64,000 nucleotides of DNA, from the NCBI GenBank assembly GCA_003993805.1, contig RSEF01000002.1:10351463-10415462 (forward strand), read 5' to 3'. Position 1 is the first letter of the stretch. Each line of letters starts with the position of its first letter. The position numbers were made by a program, and so were the translations under genes. Shown here in pieces: positions 48,011 through 61,100 of this stretch. The stretch comes from Himantopus leucocephalus. Taxonomy: Eukaryota > Chordata > Aves > Charadriiformes > Recurvirostridae. Below the pieces are notes generated by a model, which had not been told where the DNA came from, searched no databases, and saw only the letters and a list, made by a program, of their open reading frames with translations.

Positions 48011-51000
48011 ATACATTTGGGGTTACTAACCAGAGAACCTACAAGAGGAGCTGGCAATTCCCTAATCTAAAAAGCTCACTGCGCTCTTACTCTCGCCCTT
48101 GTGCACACGCATATCACGTCTCATGGAAACAGGATTTGGGGCTGGGCAAACCTTTGGTCTCTTCTACTCTTAACTGAATTTTCACTGATGTGAGATTTGT
48201 ATATCTACGTTTTAAAGTATAATTATATTCCCTTGATCAGTGATAATTATCTTATTATAAATTTCTTTTAATGAATTATATATGTCTGGTACTATTTCTT
48301 GTAAGAAAAAAAAAAAGTACTGCTTCTTATATGTTCAACAGCTTAATACAGTCAGGAGATCCAAACTCACCAGAGACTTTCTTTCTTAGATAAGTAAATC
48401 TTCGCCTGCTAAATTTTCAATTACAAATATCTGATATAAAGTTTAATCACCAGAAATACAGTATTTCCCATCTCCAAATTATGAAATTATGGTATCTCAG
48501 CATACATTTATTTAATGTTCATTAAAAGGAACAAGTGGAAGAATATATACTGCTCTGATTATCCTTGGTGAGCACTCCAGGTTCAATGAGTATCCAGGAG
48601 CAGTGGAGCAAGCTCAGGGAAAGCTACTGAGGTAGGAGAATGTGCTTTGCACCAAGTAAAAAACTTCAACAAGGAATTGAAGTCAGGAAGGGCAGTGTGA
48701 AAAATGTAAAATTGCCTTGTGTTTTGGGTTTTTTTTTTTAAAAGTAAGCGAGTTCCCTCCTACAGAATAGAGAACACCTAGAGATGAACTGTGTCAGAAG
48801 ACATAAACCTTTCTGTAAATCTCTGTTGAAGGTATCAGCAGTAGTTTATAATCAGAATCAGCTTCTTAACAAGAGGCCCAAACACCCCGAAGAGCTATCC
48901 TTTCTCCATCATCCCCTTACAGTCCTCCTTTAAATGTGCTTCTTGCCCAGCATATCCTGCAATTATGCACCTCGTTTCTTCCCTCTGATTTTTCCTAGAT
49001 GCTTATCTCCCAGATACTCCTTTCCCAAAACTTTTCCACCCTTACACCAGCCTGATTGTTAGGAAAACCTTGAGCAAGTTCATTCAAACCCTCATACTTG
49101 TTCTTCCTTTCCTACAGTTCAAAACTGAATTCCCCACCAGCCTTCCCAGATTTTCTTAGCAGTGCTGGATCTAAATTAAATATATTTCTTAGTCCCTCCC
49201 AAAGCAACCTTCCTTATGGCGAGACATTGCCAACCTCCTGGGCAAGGGAGAAGACCACCACCCACTGCTGCATCCAGCTTGCTCCATCACCCAGGAGTAT
49301 GGCTTTCCTTGCTTCTCTCCCTCCTCTTTTCTGTGTTATACTCCTCTGAAGAGGCAAAGGAAAAAAACGCAACTCTATTTGAGTACAAATACAGCCAGCT
49401 GGGCTGAAATTGTGACCATCCTTTTAAAGGCTTATCAAAGACAATTTCTGTCGCAGCAGTTCCCCCTTCCCCAGGGGCTGGGGACTGCTGGGAGCTCACC
49501 GTTACCCGCTTCGCAGGTGTCAGCTGGGAAAGCACATCTACCAGTGTCACACTGTACCTCTAGTTGTTCACCGGGATTTTTAACTAACACCCGCTGAGAG
49601 GCACCCAATCCCTCTCCCTGTAAAACCAGTGCCTTTCCTTCAGCTCAGAGAGCAGCAGGTTTTGCTTTCAAACCGCTTTGAACAAGATGAAAAAAAACCC
49701 AGAACCTTTTTTAACTGGATTCAAACTGTTAAGCACGTAGGCAGAACTGCCGTGTGCGTTTCTTTTCTTCCAGCAGCAGAAACACCGCTGATGTGAGCTG
49801 CATCTTCAGAAGTCCCCCATGGACGCAGCCGCTCCCCGTGGCAGCGTGCTGTTTCCTTCCCGTTTCCATTCCTGCTGTTCTGTTTTTAATCAAAAGGCTC
49901 CCCTCCGTGAACTGGGTGCCGTTGCAGTAAGTCTGCCTGGCTGGCAGGGTAAAAGGACCCAGCACTGAATTTAGCAGCTTTGTATTAGCCACCAGCAATA
50001 CAGAGCCAGGGAGACGCCGCTGTGCACCTTGGGGCGACAAAGCACGGCGATGGGGAGGAGCGAAGAGGCAGCTTCTACCTAATTCCCATGGATTTCGACC
50101 TCAAATCTGCAAACAAATTTAACACACAAAGGAGCCCAAGCGGTTCTAGTTTTCACACCTGTTACAGCTTCAGATTATTCCCCAAAGCCGCTCCTCACTA
50201 GCAGACACGGCCCTGGCAGGAGGCACCGCTGCGCTTCTGAGTTACTTTGAGAGAAAAACAGTAATTTTTGTGGAGCTGGGCTTGAAAGGGAAATGGGGAA
50301 TCTGTTTTTTCTAATGGCTATAAAAAGTATAGGAAACCAGCTTGCTGGTCCGACGTGTGAGAGTGTGACCATCACGTTCCCTGGGAGGGGGAGGAAGTCT
50401 ATTTTTCTTGCTCTTTTTAAAAAAATCCATGGGGACAGAATTAGGCAGTTACCAGGAGTAAGTGTTAGTAGAACCCAGACAAGAAGAAGTGAAGTCCGAG
50501 GACACCTCCTGCCCCTGCTAGCCACCTCTGATTCACAAATTGTTCCCTATTATATTACCCAAGCAATCGAATGTATTGTCCAGTTCTTCGTCTTAGGCCA
50601 TTAAGCCATTTCTTAGGTGACATCACGGTACTGACTTCCAGGCTCATTTCCACCCTTTGCACAACTCCAGCTCCTGCTCCTCCTTACACACCCCCAGGAA
50701 CCTCCCCACTTGCCTGGACTTCTCCCCCGAGTGACTCTGCAGCCTGTCCTCCCTGTGCAGCATCACGCTGCCACTGCCCTCCTCATCACTCGTTCCCTTT
50801 CATCTCACTTCTCCCAGGTGACCTCCATGACAGCGGTCCTGTCCTGGGCCAGACTCTTCACTCAACCTAGCACGGTGCAGGATGTAACAAATATAAAGCC
50901 ATTACATTGAATGTCTGAAGCCACTTATTTTGGTACCTCAGGAGGGCATTTCAGTCAGAGGCTCAACAGCAGCCGCTGACACACAGGGGAATGGTTAGAG

Positions 51001-53430
51001 TTCAGCAGGCTTTGGAGAAATTAGGTTACCTTTGTAGGCTCCTAAATATAGGGTTAGGCACTTATGAAAATCTTGACTGCCTCAAGACATCAAACTACTC
51101 CCAAAAACCCACAAACAAAACCCTCTATTTGTCCATTACAACGTTAGTTCGATTTTTTTTACAAATAGGACTTTCTCCAGTACATTTCTCCCTCCAAATT
51201 CAGAAGCAGCTGTACATGCCAAAGGACGATTCTCTCAGTCGGACAGCAGTGCGTGTGCCCCACCAGCACCCCAGCGCTGCAGAGATGCTGGGCACTGAGG
51301 TGCTGCTAAAGCCAAGGTACAGAGCTCTTCCCCAGCTTGCTCCTGCAGACTATATTAATTTTTAAAAGAGCCAAATTGATTTCTCATTTCATTCTCTCTA
51401 GCAGTAATGAACAAAACAGCTACATGGCAGGAATGCTCTCCTCCACAGCCTATTACAGTATGTTAAAAAGCCATTAATTCCCATGTTTCCTGTCTTTAGT
51501 GAATAGGTTACTGTCACTACTGAACTTCTGCAACTGCCCAGCAGCTGAAAGGCAGGGCGCAGGGCAACCTCTCTTCCGTGCTTTCAGAGCACAGATCCAC
51601 AGAAGAAGATGATCCAGGATGGGATCTAAAATCAAAATCATGGTTCAAATGGTTTAACAGCTTCCTGTCTTCTTTCTTATTTTAACAGTCTTGACAGAGC
51701 ATGAGCCCATTGCCTCCTTTGGCAACAAAGAATGTCACTTCATGAAGGCGTTTAGATTAAGAACAGCGATCAACCCTCTCTAAAGCACATGGACTCTTCC
51801 ACTGACACCAACACTACCTAAAAGCTCACTGTGTGCTTACTTAACCAGCATCCGTACCTTCATGAATCACAACAGAGGGTTTCTGAAGGCCATCCCCAGC
51901 AAAACCTCCATGTGTGGGTGTTCAAGCAGCAGTGCCACACACTTCCATGAAGCGCTAGACCAGAAGAGCCTCTTTCAGTCCTCCTGTATTTTCCTCTGGT
52001 CCACACAGCATTTCCTTTAGTGCCGTGTATTTACCTCAGTATAAGGTCATGCTTATGTCTCCTCAGGGTTGTGGGGTTCTTTGAAATTGGGGCTGGAAGT
52101 TCACTGAAACCTTAAACACCACAAACCAATGTGCTGTGCTCCAGGTAACTTGCTGTGTGTCTTAGAAAATATTTCAAGAACATTTGAAAAGCCAGAGCAC
52201 TCACAAAAATGTTGCAGAGAGAAGCCACCATGAAGTAGGATCTGAGGTTTGGCACACTAGAATTGAGAGTGGGACAAGTTTTCTTTGAACTGTTAAGACC
52301 AGTAAACCCATTCACTTAAATGTTTTTAACACATATTTAAAACACACTGAAATTAATGAACTAGTATATCTGTTTAGCAAGGTGGGCAATGAAGCAAATA
52401 TCCCGATAGAGTAACCCAATTTTCTTTCTGCCTTCACCAGACTTCCACTAACAAGACCACCTGTGAGCAGTTCCTAGCTTACATTCCTTGACCGAGAGAG
52501 GAACTGGGGCGGGTTTGCGGCTCTCACCTGGCAGCCCCTGCGTGCAAGGAGGTGTAGCTCCTTCCTAACGCAGATCCCAAACACACAAAACTGCAGACTG
52601 CTCCACCCAAGGAAGATGACTTTGTTCCTCCGATGACAAACCGAAAGATGAGTTTTTCTCTCATGCCAACAGCCCAACCTTGCCGAAGGAAAGGCTCCTG
52701 CTGCCTTACAATTGGGATGGTCGCTCGGAAGCAGCCCATCTTTTGGCTGGTGGACGAGCAGCCTGGAGAAGCCTGCACTCCAGCTAACCGTGTTAGAGCT
52801 GTCTAGCAGGGCAATCGTAGCCTTAAGGGCTGTCAAAGCAGCACCTTAACACAAACCTTGTTCACAATGAAAAATATTAGCACTTACAAAGTTCTTAATA
52901 TCTATGCAAAGCAAACTATAAATAATTCATTTACTCCGCACGCATCTGCATCATTTGAAATGCATCAATGCTTTTATCAATACAGTGCAATGGATTTACA
53001 CTGCACAGAATAGACTTGGGGGCATTTGGGCTATCCAAGTATTGTTGATCTGAGCATTATTACTACAGGTAAACTAAAATAAATTACCTCAGTTACTACA
53101 CAATGATTTTTTTCTGCATGGTAAATAAAACTTATTAGTTCTAGGTCATTAAATTCAATATTAGACTTTAAAAGAGCCTAGAGATTCTATGATGTTATTA
53201 GTAAAACATGCAACAAAACATATGTGCTTCAGTATTAAAGATAAAAGAATTACTCTATTATATTTAGATATTAGTTATTAGTGCATTTTTTCAGAAGGGC
53301 TTTCGAGACAAAAGCCTAGCAGCCATTCTCAGACGCGAGCTAAGCACACGGTGGTTCTGGCTCTCACTGAGTGGCAGATTTCCAAATAACTGAGACATTT
53401 CTGAAAAAAACATTCAGAGCCTTTTGCTAA

Positions 53431-53431
53431 N
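53431..53431. other. Single N
   Basis: Isolated N in intron 3. I see no duplicated flank here, unlike at 31730. Confidence 0.95.
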
Positions 53432-54789
53432 AGAATAAATACTGTTTTGACGGTGTTGCAGGTGAAGTAAGTGGGCAGGGACCTCAGAGAGCAGGGCTTG
53501 GTTTTCAGATATTTATTAAGTCAACTTCCTATGACCCCGAACGCGTCCTTTGGTGTCCTGTGCCTCAGTGCTCCTCACTGCTTGAATATATTGTGATCTT
53601 CATTTCAGCCTTTATTCTCTCATTTGGCTACAACCTCTCTGCAAGGACCATCTCGCCATGTCTGGCCAGTGTCTAGCACAAAGAAGACGTACTCCTAGTT
53701 GGAGCCTCCGGTCACTAACATACAGCCAAAAACCCTGGCAACAGCCACCGCTACATAGAGTCTCTCTTGCAAGATGCCAACGGCAGGGCTGGAAAAACAT
53801 CCTCCAAGAAGCAAGCAATGATGGCATGTTCCATCCAATCAATTGCAATAACCACAGACAGTATCTCATAGGCTGTTATGTCTTTCTAACTACAACAGCA
53901 GCGAAGCATTTTCTGTGTGGGCAAAATGTATTTGTCATTAAGTGTAAAGTCTCCGCAAGTGGTGTATACAATTCGGTCTCTACTGCTTACTTTTCATTGG
54001 GCACGATGCTGCCTCCCCGTGAAAAAAGAGGAGTGCTCCTGAGGTGCTGGGGGTCAGATTCACAGCTGAGAGGAATCACTGCAGCTTCGCAGGGCCACAA
54101 AGACAGCACTCACAACGCAACTGGCTTCTCAGGCCAGGTCCAGGCAATGCCTATGAATTATTGTTTTCAGGACAAATCAGTCAGCTGAGCTGCTCTTCAG
54201 CACAAAATGCAAGTACCCTTCTTTATTCCATATTTTGTCCACCATTACGGGAACATTGCGGCATCCCAGCGAGCTTTTCAGAAACCTGAGCTAAAATCCT
54301 GTGTGAGAAGAATTACAGGAAAAGCCCAGTAATTGTGAAGCCTAATTACAAAGTAATGTGGAGCTTGAGAGCAGAACTGCTAAGCGGTTAGAGACTAGAC
54401 TAACGAGTGGGCCATCTGTCATCCATGAGAAGGCTAACGAAAGGCCGGCACAGGACACTCCTGACAGGGTATTGAGGAGGATATGCAAACGAGGAAATGC
54501 CCAAATACAACATTTAAGATACACAGTAGGAAATGAGCTGCTAATTGGAGCTCATATGCATGCTTAGCATATGGACAACATAATTATAGTTGTACAGTAA
54601 AGGGAAGTTCACAATAGAGGATGGTAATAGAACGGCGCAGGGTGTGATGCACTGAGCAATGAGCAGAAGAGCGCAGAAGGAGGCAGGGGATGGATGGAGC
54701 TGGAACAGAGATGCACTTCGGATTCTTTGCACTTGGATTGCAGGGTAAGGGGATGCCATTTGATCACCAGCACGGTCTCAAATTTCCTG

Positions 54790-54852
54790 TACTACATTGC
54801 TATACACCTACTATACCGTACCATATATACTATACTGTACTACTATATACTA
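54790..54852. repeat. TACTATA-type imperfect microsatellite
   Basis: The run is built of ACTATAC / CTATATAC units (for example CTACTATACCGTACC and ATATACTATACTGTAC). It is AT-rich and imperfect. Confidence 0.65.
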
Positions 54853-57799
54853 GGTTGTCCTGAAGAGTGAAACCTTCACAATAAATCCAGCTTACTTATG
54901 CTACAGAGCAAATGTAAGCAATAGCAGCCCCTGGAAGTAGAACTAGAAACAAACTCTGGAGCAGTCAGTTCTGGTCTATGAATGCATTGCTCCCCTCTAG
55001 AGCGCTCTTAACGAGCCAACACCAATAGCTGGGGCAGCAGAAGACACTGAAAGCAGCAGATAATTAAATGAAATATTCTTTCCTCTCCCTAAACCACTGG
55101 ATGAAAATACAAAATGGAATTTGAAATTACAGGTGGCATCACAGAAATTCTAAGAGGTTCACAGTTCCATCTTTGGCACATCTCTCACTTAAGTAAAATT
55201 AATTGCAATTCCAATAAAAAGATTCAAACATATACACAAATCAGCCACAAGTTGTGGTTGAAAGCTTGAAGAAAACCTGTAATCTTTGCACTGGAAGTGT
55301 AGTTATGTCAGCTTTGAGACTGGTTCCCCCCCACCCCTGCCCCAGCTCCTTTGAAATCAATAGAATGACAGAGATATTGATCATAAATACGTTATTTTTC
55401 CACTTGCCCACTGCAAATCAAGAAAATGCTTAAACATCAGCTCATCCCATCAATTTCAGTGAGCTTTCAGCATATTTTTAAGTGCCATCCTGAATAGAAA
55501 TACTTTTCTTTTTTTTTCTTTTTTAATTTTTATTTTGACACTCGGCCCATTCAAGTTAAAGGAAAGACCTCGCTCCTTCAGAGGGTTTGAATCAGTCCCT
55601 CCCTTACAGGAAAGAACACAGATATTTTAGTGACTGAACTATTTTGGAAGCAAATCCCTCAGATGATTCAAATACTCTTAAACATGCAACATGCTTTATC
55701 TCAGGCAAGGCTACCAAACTCCCATTTTCTCCAATAATGAAGAGGGAAAGGAAGGAAACAGAGCTTTGAAAAGCCAAGAGGAGCGAATTTTGCAGATCTC
55801 TGAATGACTGTGATATTTTGCTGTATAATTAACAGGGGATGAAGGACAGACAACAGCTACCTAGGTTTTAACAACTTTGTGGATTCCCCACAAAACATCA
55901 ACTCATTTTGTGAGTTGACATGCAATTTCAAACATGCAATTTTTAAATATGCAATTTTTCTGCTAAGGCATTCCAGCACTCTTGTTATACCAAGTTTTAT
56001 TAGTTTGGCTTTGGCATTTTCAGAGTCTTTCATTTGCATTTTGAAAACTGAGAATAAGAGACCAATAGGAATGTGTGCTTGTGAATCGGGCTACTGGTCT
56101 TTCATCTTGCTTATCAGGGACCTTAATCAAGATTTCCCCACTTAGTCAGCTAGAGAAAGCTGTGAAAAGCAACTATAACGCAGAAAAGTAATTAATGTCG
56201 TAAAATCACTTTGGGTCCTTGGATGAATGACATTGCAGATTAGAGTCTTGCCCTGAAATGTGAAGTCACCCTTGGGTAAATCTACAGAATATCTATTGGC
56301 TTCATAAAATTTCTCTAGATGTATTAAAACCAGTATCAGTGGTATTAGCAGCACAGCAACAGAACAAGTCCTTCTAAAATATCTATACTAGTTTTCACAA
56401 TGCTACTTTGTGCTTTGTTCTTTACAGAAACAGTATTTTAGTAATTTCAGATCAGGCAAGACTGATGTTAAGTTGTGCTGGAGTCAGTGAGAGTACACAG
56501 GAGTAGGGAGATGGAGTTTAAAACATGTCAAGATTGGAATCTTAGTAAAAGTGTATATGGCATCAGTATGTGACCATAATTGGAAAAGCATAGGAAATAT
56601 TGGTTTTTCACAGAAGACTGCAGTTTTGTAGAAAATACACCTTACAACCATGTAAAGCTATACTCATCGGCAGGGATATTATACCTACCTCTAGGGCAAT
56701 ACTTCATTCTCTGTTCCTGCAAAAGTTTACTTAATTCATTATCATTCCCTCGTACTCTAGCAAATAAAGAAAATAGCAGTAAAGGTCTCAATAAAACACT
56801 TCTTTCTTCCTTAAGGCCATTAGGGATATCAGTGCTAAAAAAAGGATGCTAAACAAATAATTCCGAACTGCACAGCAACTAATAGTTCCATTATCATTAT
56901 TGCTAACAGTGGTTATGGGGAGCACCATTGCCCTGCAGTGTGCAACCTGAAAAAGAGCTCCTACCCATCAGCAGGTGTGTTTGTGAAGGTGCGTATCATC
57001 TGCAACTGCTTTCCCCCGTAGCTGAATTGGTGGGAGAAGTCGGAGACAGCTGTGCTCTGGGCTGCTGGGGAACATGTTAATCCAGCACTACCCTTTAACA
57101 CTCTCTCTTTTCATTACAGGTATTAAAATTGTTCCCAACGGGCATAACAGACAAGGAAAGCCAAACACGAGGAAGGATTCGATCCAGTTCCCCATTAAAT
57201 TCAAAAGAAAAACTAATAACTTCAGTGATAATAGGAATTGTACTGGAACCTACATGAGCAGCATACCACAAATCATTTTACTCTCGCCAAAGCTTGTTCA
57301 GACTGCAGCAATTTCCAGCGAGAGCTGGAATCTACATCCCCCAAAACAGCTCTACTCCAGCAAATGCTATGTGCATTAATTCAAGCATTATTTGGTTTTC
57401 CCCTGACTAGAAAACATAAGGCAGCAGAGGATAAAAAGAGCACATGGCTTGTGTGCAAGCACCAGCCCAGCTGCTGCTGGACCACTGTTTGCCTGTTGCT
57501 TAGCAATGCTTCACCTCTCTGCTGGAAAAAAAATGTTTCGATCGGGGAATATAAACCTGAAGTTTTGTTTACGGTAAAATAATGACTGTGATAGTGCTCC
57601 AACCACTTCTTCCAACCACGTGCTACATCACCTACTGAATGCCAGAAGCTCTTTGGGACAAAGGCTGTAGTTTTCAATGTCCGGCTATGAGCCCACTGGA
57701 GAGCCTTGAATAAAAATATATAATAACAGAGCAGTGGTGTTTGCATATTTATCAGGATGAAAGCTGGAACAGGAATTTGAGCATTGAATTTTTGGGCAT

Positions 57800-57903
57800 G
57801 GTTCTGGGCAACCAGCTCTAGCTGCCATTGCTTGAGCCGGGAGTTGGACAAGATGATCTGCTGACGTCTCTTCCAACCTCAACCACTCCTTGGTTCTGTA
57901 ATT
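57800..57903 (+). mobile_element. CR1 LINE 3' fragment (plus strand)
   Basis: The stretch runs TTCTGGGCAACCAGCTCTAG, then GAGTTGGACAAGATGATCTG, CTCTTCCAACCTCAACCACT and TTGGTTCTGTAATTT. This corresponds to the CR1 end (GGGCAACCTGGTCTAG..., GGTTGGACTAGATGATCT..., TTCCAACCTCAACCATTCTGTGATT). It is more diverged than the copy at 32589. It ends about 110 bp from the 99-bp DPP6 exon and explains the start of a chance 156-codon antisense ORF there. Confidence 0.88.
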
Positions 57904-58012
57904 TCAGGAGCAAAATAAAGAACAGGAGGAATAAAGAAGGAAATAAAAAAGAGATGCCCAGAGAGCGAGGAAGTGAAACAAAGACACTGCAAAATGTTCG
58001 TGCCTCACCCAC

Positions 58013-58111
58013 CGGTTATCCATTTAGCCTCTGGGTCATGAATTTTGAAATCATCACTGAAGAGATCTTCCACTGTTATCTTCTTCTTCTGAGACAAGCT
58101 GTTATCTTCAA
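58013..58111 (-). CDS. DPP6: DPP6 coding exon (probable exon 3): juxtamembrane stalk
   Basis: The 99-bp exon is read on the minus strand. It has two leading bases that finish a codon, 32 whole codons and one trailing base. The translation includes [16 protein letters not shown] and then [11 protein letters not shown], which match human DPP6 ([26 protein letters not shown]) far better than DPP10 or DPP4. The acceptor is TTTTACAG and the donor is AACCG|gtgggt. DPP6 is a catalytically dead DPP4-family type II membrane protein that assembles with Kv4 potassium channels and speeds their gating and surface delivery. This exon encodes the extracellular stretch just after the membrane helix, leading into the beta-propeller. 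The flanking introns are both phase 1. A second GT lies 4 nt downstream of the donor. I chose the first GT because only it lets the next exon continue in frame as W-I-T-D-N-E-F. The gene identity is very secure; the exon number is from memory of the human gene. Confidence 0.96.
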
Positions 58112-61100
58112 CTGTAAAACATTTGAAAACAAAACTGCCATTACTTCAGCTTTGAAACGTATCTGAAAGAACAGCAACTGTGAAGAGTGCCATGTCATAT
58201 CTCATTCGGAAACAGTCCGCATTAAGCTTTCTCTCACACATAAGCCCCTTCCCATTGTCAGTGTTATAAAAGGACCATCTAGTGGTTTATAAACAGAAAT
58301 CTCCTGGTTATTTATACCTCGACTCAGCAACTACAAGAAGACCAAGATATGGTCCAAACCACACATTTTTGGACATAACCTGATCAATAAAGATTTTACA
58401 AGTCATGAAAACACACCTATAGATGTCATAGTGCTATATAATGCTGAGTGTTCTGAAGAATATTAAAGCTACTCAGCACAAAGGCTATCCTGCAATCATT
58501 AGTTAAATTTTAAAGAAATAATTAAAAGTGACAAATTTCTAGAGTTTGTATTTTTATTTCCTCTAAAAACTGTCACGCAGAACCACAGTGGAAAGGTATT
58601 TAGCCCTATAAGGGCTCATACAGACTATTTCAAGAATTCACAAAAGATCTTCCATGGGAATCAGACAGTTGGCTGCAGAAATATTTTTGAAAAATCTATA
58701 AGATATAACTCTAAATCCTTAGGTGTTGCATAGGTGACCCATGCTAATTTTCTTTTTTAGTGAAAGGATATACAGTTTCATTTGCAAACATGGAAATCTG
58801 GACAGCTTTTACATTGAAGAACCAGACTGCCAGTTTAACATGCTGTAAGATAACTTGTAATAAACAGCGTCCTTCATTTAGTTCGTTCTTCCTAACTCTA
58901 CTCTAGCACTCTGCTTTCCCCACAAAGAAATACTCGCTGTATGTCTTCCTCTGCTGCACTTCATATAGTCCACTTTGCATTTCTCATGATTCAGTCAGAG
59001 ATTGTCAACAGATTTCTGATGCAAAGCATAATCTGAAGAAAACACAGAAAGGATTTCTGTCTGTGTATATTTATTGTTAAAAGGAAATCTGTCTCATCTA
59101 GGATGACACCAAGACTAAACACACATGAGCGAAACCAAATAAAACCAAGGCACAAACGTAATCACTTGAAGTTTGCCGCAGCTAGTATCTTCTGTGCCAA
59201 AACGATACCTTCTCATTTCTATCACCACCTCTCTGCTACGTAACAATGCTCATAAACACAACACAGAGGCTCCTGGGCCTCTAACTGAAATGTTTATCTT
59301 GAATCAATGGATTCTTGGGCCTCACAGATGAAGAGTATATATATTACATCACGGAACCCCATACTGGGTGCTTAGTTAATAGGAAAATGGATTTCTATTT
59401 TCTCAAACCTGAAATTTTTAGAGAAAAACTGAAACCACAGATTTTGATTAACGTATTCTTTCTTTCCTTTTTTCTCCCAACAGTAATTTTTTTGTTATGA
59501 CAAGCAGTCACAGTCTATGAATAACTTGTTTCCAACATTCAATTTTTTGCTGATAATATTTTCATGGAAACCTTTCAGTCAGTTTAGACACATTTGCTCT
59601 TTAAAGGAAGATGTGAGGCCCCATTCTGAGTTTTTCCAGAGCAGGTGTGTGTGCTTCAGCATCTCTCCTCACCCTCCTCATGCCTGAGGTCTATTGGTAT
59701 CATACAGCCTTAGCTATCTTTAACATTGTTTAGAACAAAACTTGTTACACCAAACACACCGTTGATTAGAAACAGTGGAAACAGACTCTCTGAAGCCATT
59801 TATTTGAGGAAAATATTCTTTACTACACTAAATTGAAGCTCCTGAGCTGCAATTACCTACGAACAATGTTTTGTTGCACTAAAAGATGTTTCAATATAAA
59901 CTATCATTTTTACTAAATTAAATTATATTCTTCAATTTTCATATTTTTTTAAAGTCTGATTGAGGTTTCAATCACACTGCTCAATGTAGCTTCCAAATAC
60001 CAAGACACATTAATACAAGTCCTCAGCTAAATCACTCCGTGTGACAGCATTATGCCAAGATCTCCCACATAATTTTATTTATTAAAATGGAAAATATAGG
60101 TCAGAGGAACTCCAGGAAACTGTTCCAATTAGTTCCCACTATGGTGCAAGGTTGCAGCACTGGATACTCTGGGAGATCAGGTGGTGCAGAGCAGGAGGTT
60201 GGAGCCCACATACAGCCCCGGGCTTACAGCTGTTTCAGGCGCCGCTTCCCAAGTGCCACCCCGAGGAACATGGACACCTTCTTCCCCACCACAAGGGCAC
60301 AAGGACAGGCACAAGCAAACCTCTGTGCTGGAGATTTGGGAAGGGGCAGGGTGGCAAGCCCTTCTCATTCCCTCTTTCTGTGTAGGATGGAGACAGCCAG
60401 TCTGGGGGCTGCACCACCTCTACACCTTCACAGCACTTCAAACTCCTCGTAAGGGACAGCAGGAAGAGGGAGAGGTAGCAACTGAAGCATGCACACCCAG
60501 GAGCCTCCCTAAGGCGTGTTGTGGAGAGTCCCTTACTGTCTCTTTCAGTGGGCTGTAATAGCTGCGATAGGTCCTATAATGAACCATGGACAACATCAAT
60601 CTCAGCCATGGGGCTGGGGAGAAAACAAACAACTAACCAATCAATTAATGATGTTTTTAGTAAAAAATTCAGGTTTACTGACCTCTCATCTAATACATAG
60701 GTAAGTCAGAGTGCTCATTAAGAATGCCTACTCTATTCCTCTGGCCCCAGTGGAGACATTTACAGAGGAAGAAATGCAATTGTGGGATCTCAGGCTGTTC
60801 ACCCTTTCCTGAGCAGCAGTCTCTGAGCTTGCCTTAGAGCATCTAAGCCAGGTGGCAGACACAAATTGTGTCCATATCCCACTGCAGAGACCTCGGGGCC
60901 TCCTTGGGTTTATGAAAGAAGAGGATCAAGCATGTGCCACCACCTTTTTTGCATTCACGTCCCCCCCACCAGCAGACCCAGATGGCAGCTGCCAACCAGG
61001 GCCTGACAGCGCAGCAGCATGGCATTGGTACCGCTGGCACAAGGACTTGTGATTTGAGTGCCATGTCAGAAACCCACCATCCAAACAGCAAAGTTACATG

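Larger units (their letters stand above)
34450..58012 (-). other. DPP6: DPP6 intron 3
   Basis: This phase 1 intron of about 23.6 kb lies between the 99-bp and 95-bp exons. Contents are an ancient CR1 (36298-36792), a 53-bp perfect inverted repeat (37167-37219 and 40613-40665), a CpG-rich patch (39841-41220), an 18-bp tandem repeat (44706-44754), a GGGA-rich run (42131-42152), a TACTATA-rich microsatellite (54790-54852), a single N (53431) and a CR1 3' end close to the upstream exon (57800-57903). A weak CR1-like stretch is at about 47838-48010. The intervals 36900-38050 and 54300-54700 look like candidate conserved regulatory DNA by composition only. The remaining ORFs, up to 191 codons, lack recognisable domains. 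Confidence 0.88.

Noticed and set aside
53658..54188. 176-codon plus-strand ORF
   Set aside because: No similarity recognised and ordinary intron composition. No sign of a retrocopy such as a poly(A) tail or flanking duplication.
57381..57851. 156-codon minus-strand ORF
   Set aside because: It begins in the antisense of a CR1 3' end (57800-57903) and continues into plain intron.
13232..58111. Assignment to DPP10 or DPP4 instead of DPP6
   Set aside because: [28 protein letters not shown] and YVLSKIPHG are DPP6-like; DPP10 and DPP4 differ at most of these positions.
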